Of a stretch of 64,000 nt of DNA, positions 62,724-64,000 are shown piece by piece; positions within the stretch are counted from its first letter, which is position 1; each line of letters opens with the position of its first letter. The position numbers were made by a program, and so were the translations under genes. Source of the stretch: Bradyrhizobium sp. AUGA SZCCT0176 (lineage in GTDB: Bacteria > Pseudomonadota > Alphaproteobacteria > Rhizobiales > Xanthobacteraceae). The stretch spans positions 930,001-994,000 of the forward strand of contig NZ_JAFCMB010000001.1 of assembly GCF_018130145.1 (NCBI RefSeq), written 5' to 3'. The notes beneath the pieces were generated by a model. That model saw only the letters and a list, made by a program, of their open reading frames with translations. It did not search any database and was not told where the DNA came from.

Positions 62724-62757
62724 AATTGCAAGTCTTGAAATTGCAAGTCTTGAAATC
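62713..62757. repeat. Three tandem copies of a 15-bp unit
   Basis: GCAAGTCCTGAAATT, GCAAGTCTTGAAATT and GCAAGTCTTGAAATC follow head to tail. The first includes the methyltransferase stop codon. Confidence 0.85.
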
Positions 62758-62795
62758 AGCCGGGAACCTCCGCGGCTGCGGACCGTTTTCCTTGC

Positions 62796-63161
62796 ATGGC
62801 AATAAAACGCTCGCTCTTTCTGTCGTGTGTTCTGATGGCGGCCTCCGGCGTGGCGGCGGCGCAAGCCCCGCCGGGTCCGGCCACTCCCCCGGTTCCGACC
62901 GCGCCGCCATCGGCTGCGCGGACCGCCAATTGCGCGCCGATGCATCCAGCGCCGCATTCCGGCGCGGCAGCACCGGAAGGCACCACCACCGGCCAGCGGG
63001 CCGAACCGCTCGGCGAAAGATTGGCCCGTTCCGATGGTGTGCTGTGCCCGCCCGCCGGCATTGATCCCGAAATGCATGCACCGGCGCCCGGTGGGGGCAA
63101 AACGCCGGTGATTCCGCCGCCCGGCAGCCCCGGCGGCGATCCTTCGATCCGGCCCAAATAG
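62796..63161 (+). CDS. Secreted proline-rich hypothetical protein
   Basis: Exported protein of 121 aa with a Sec signal (residues 1-23, KRSLFLSCVLMAASGVAAAQ). The mature part is Pro/Ala/Gly-rich and unstructured, with two Cys (TANCAPMHP and GVLCPPAG) that could form a disulfide. No family is recognised. It lies between the methyltransferase gene and tRNA-Met. Confidence 0.7.
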   Translation: MAIKRSLFLSCVLMAASGVAAAQAPPGPATPPVPTAPPSAARTANCAPMHPAPHSGAAAPEGTTTGQRAEPLGERLARSDGVLCPPAGIDPEMHAPAPGGGKTPVIPPPGSPGGDPSIRPK

Positions 63162-63275
63162 CGCCGTTTGCAGGCGCTTTTCGAGCCGGGCGGGTTTGCT
63201 TGACAGGCCCCCGACCGACTCCTTATATGCCGCGCGTTCGCGACTGCGGTATGTTGAGCCGTGACGGTGAACCGT

Positions 63276-63352
63276 GGCGAGGTAGCTCAGCTGGTTAGAG
63301 CACGGGAATCATAATCCTGGGGTCGGGGGTTCGAGTCCCTCTCTCGCTACCA
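63276..63352 (+). tRNA. tRNA-Met (CAT)
   Basis: 77 bases with all four stems. The acceptor GGCGAGG pairs with TCTCGCT (two G-T pairs), and the CCA end is encoded. The anticodon loop is ATCATAA with CAT at its centre, closed by CGGGA/TCCTG. The D arm GCTCAGCTGG and T arm GGGGGTTCGAGTCCCTC are normal. It looks like elongator tRNA-Met; a lysidine-type Ile tRNA would need different stems. Confidence 0.93.
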
Positions 63353-63431
63353 ACTGCCAGGCAGCTCCAAACTGCCGAAATTCTTCAATGAATTCAACGA
63401 AAATGGCTCCGTTTCGTCAGGGCGGCGTGAG

Positions 63432-63465
63432 CTGTGTCTCATGGTTTGGACACAGTGGGGTTTTT
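63432..63465 (+). terminator. Possible terminator after tRNA-Met
   Basis: CTGTGTC and GACACAG form a perfect 7-bp stem around a 10-base loop, followed by TGGGGTTTTT. The ATG proposed for the integrase lies in the loop. Confidence 0.45.
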
Positions 63466-64000
63466 CGTTGTCACGCTCAGCATTCATCTCTCGCCGCGAC
63501 GGCAGATATCTGTTTAGAGCGCGGCTGCCTGCTTGCCTCTCGCCAAAATCGGGGTCAGCGTTTCGGATCAGCCTGCGTACTGCGGACTACAAAACCGCAC
63601 AGTTGCGGGCAGCCAGAATTGCCTCGTGGATGCTCAGCGTGAAGGTGGCGGAAGACCCGGAATCGGCTTTGCTCGTGCTGTGGCCCAGGCTGCAGGCGCT
63701 GGCGGTCGAGCCGGTTCGCGGCGAGGAGGACCTGGTGGATCGCACCGCGTTCCAAGGGGTCGCGTTCGAGGCGCAGTATCGGGTACGGCTTGGCGGGCGT
63801 AAGCCTGACGAGGTGGTACCGGGTTGGGGCGAGCACTTCCTCGCCCTGGTCCGGGAAAACTCACGCGCGAGCCATGAGCGCGAAAAATCGTCCACCGTCT
63901 TGTACCGGCTTGAGCAAAAGCGCGCGCTGTCCGCGGCTGCGGTTTCTCCCACTCTTTCGACGCCGGTGACGGTCGCCGCGACCGATATGCGGCCCCCGGC
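63441..64000 (+). CDS. Site-specific integrase (tyrosine recombinase), N-terminal part
   Basis: An open frame from ATG 63441 that has no stop up to the right edge (186 codons). The start RRDGRYLFRARLPACLSP and then FRISLRTADYKTAQLRAARIA matches the N-terminal DUF6538-type region found in phage-like integrases. A helical part with VVPGWGEHFLALVRENSRAS follows. TTG 63468 is an alternative start. The catalytic domain would lie past the window. It begins 89 bases after tRNA-Met, the usual place for an island integrase. GC and codon use differ little from the surroundings. Confidence 0.72.
   Translation, partial: MVWTQWGFSLSRSAFISRRDGRYLFRARLPACLSPKSGSAFRISLRTADYKTAQLRAARIASWMLSVKVAEDPESALLVLWPRLQALAVEPVRGEEDLVDRTAFQGVAFEAQYRVRLGGRKPDEVVPGWGEHFLALVRENSRASHEREKSSTVLYRLEQKRALSAAAVSPTLSTPVTVAATDMRPP

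Noticed and set aside
63388..63642. An 84-codon plus-strand frame downstream of tRNA-Met
   Set aside because: It overlaps, in another frame, the longer open integrase frame that has recognisable N-terminal recombinase features.

Overview
The window looks like chromosomal DNA of a Bradyrhizobium-type alphaproteobacterium (Nitrobacteraceae). This rests on high GC with dense antisense shadow frames, a Caulobacter-like fliF-fliG-fliH-fliN-flbD flagellar cluster with a SciP (DUF1153) gene beside it, many solute-binding-protein transporters, and several families of short palindromic repeats that I recall as typical of Bradyrhizobium and Rhodopseudomonas. No database was searched; identities are read from motifs and architecture.

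Layout. 1-20,700 is accessory metabolism and transport: a truncated ABC sugar-type binding protein, a D-2-hydroxyacid dehydrogenase, a Cache chemoreceptor, an amidase, an orphan TctC, two paralogous EamA exporters, a TRAP transporter (Q-M-P), two small dimeric-barrel proteins that share an upstream motif, an FMN hydroxyacid dehydrogenase, an MlaD protein, and a LysR/XRE pair divergent from an overlapping GNAT, isochorismatase-like, small protein and MFS operon. 20,700-34,300 is mostly housekeeping and hypothetical genes: ybaK-type deacylase, purA, msrA-msrB, a secreted TPR-caspase protein, a compact SF1 helicase and a luciferase-like oxidoreductase. 34,400-49,900 is a sulfonate and organosulfur island with six periplasmic binding proteins, two permease/ATPase pairs, three FMN-dependent monooxygenase-type enzymes, a flavin reductase and an Lrp regulator. 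50,800-60,500 holds two flagellar operons (fliFGHN-flbD and fliK-flgD) with sciP between them. 60,850-63,160 carries mnmA, a PmtA-like methyltransferase and a small secreted protein. A tRNA-Met(CAT) follows at 63,276, and directly after it a tyrosine-recombinase-type integrase runs off the right edge, which suggests the left end of a tRNA-integrated island.

How parts work together. In the sulfur island the binding proteins feed SsuBC-type importers, and SsuD, a second luciferase-like enzyme and a DszC/SfnB-like flavoprotein would release sulfite using FMNH2 from the reductase. In the flagellar region FlbD is a sigma-54 activator, and a good sigma-54 promoter lies before fliK-flgD. SciP restrains CtrA, and a CtrA-type box lies before sciP.

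The most unusual items are: a dispersed 0.6 kb composite repeat (24,968-25,575 and 57,403-58,103) whose 19-bp hairpin shows compensatory base changes between the two copies; the integrase at the tRNA; an orphan EF-G domain-IV-like gene bracketed by inverted repeats; and a 32-bp motif shared upstream of two unrelated small-barrel genes.
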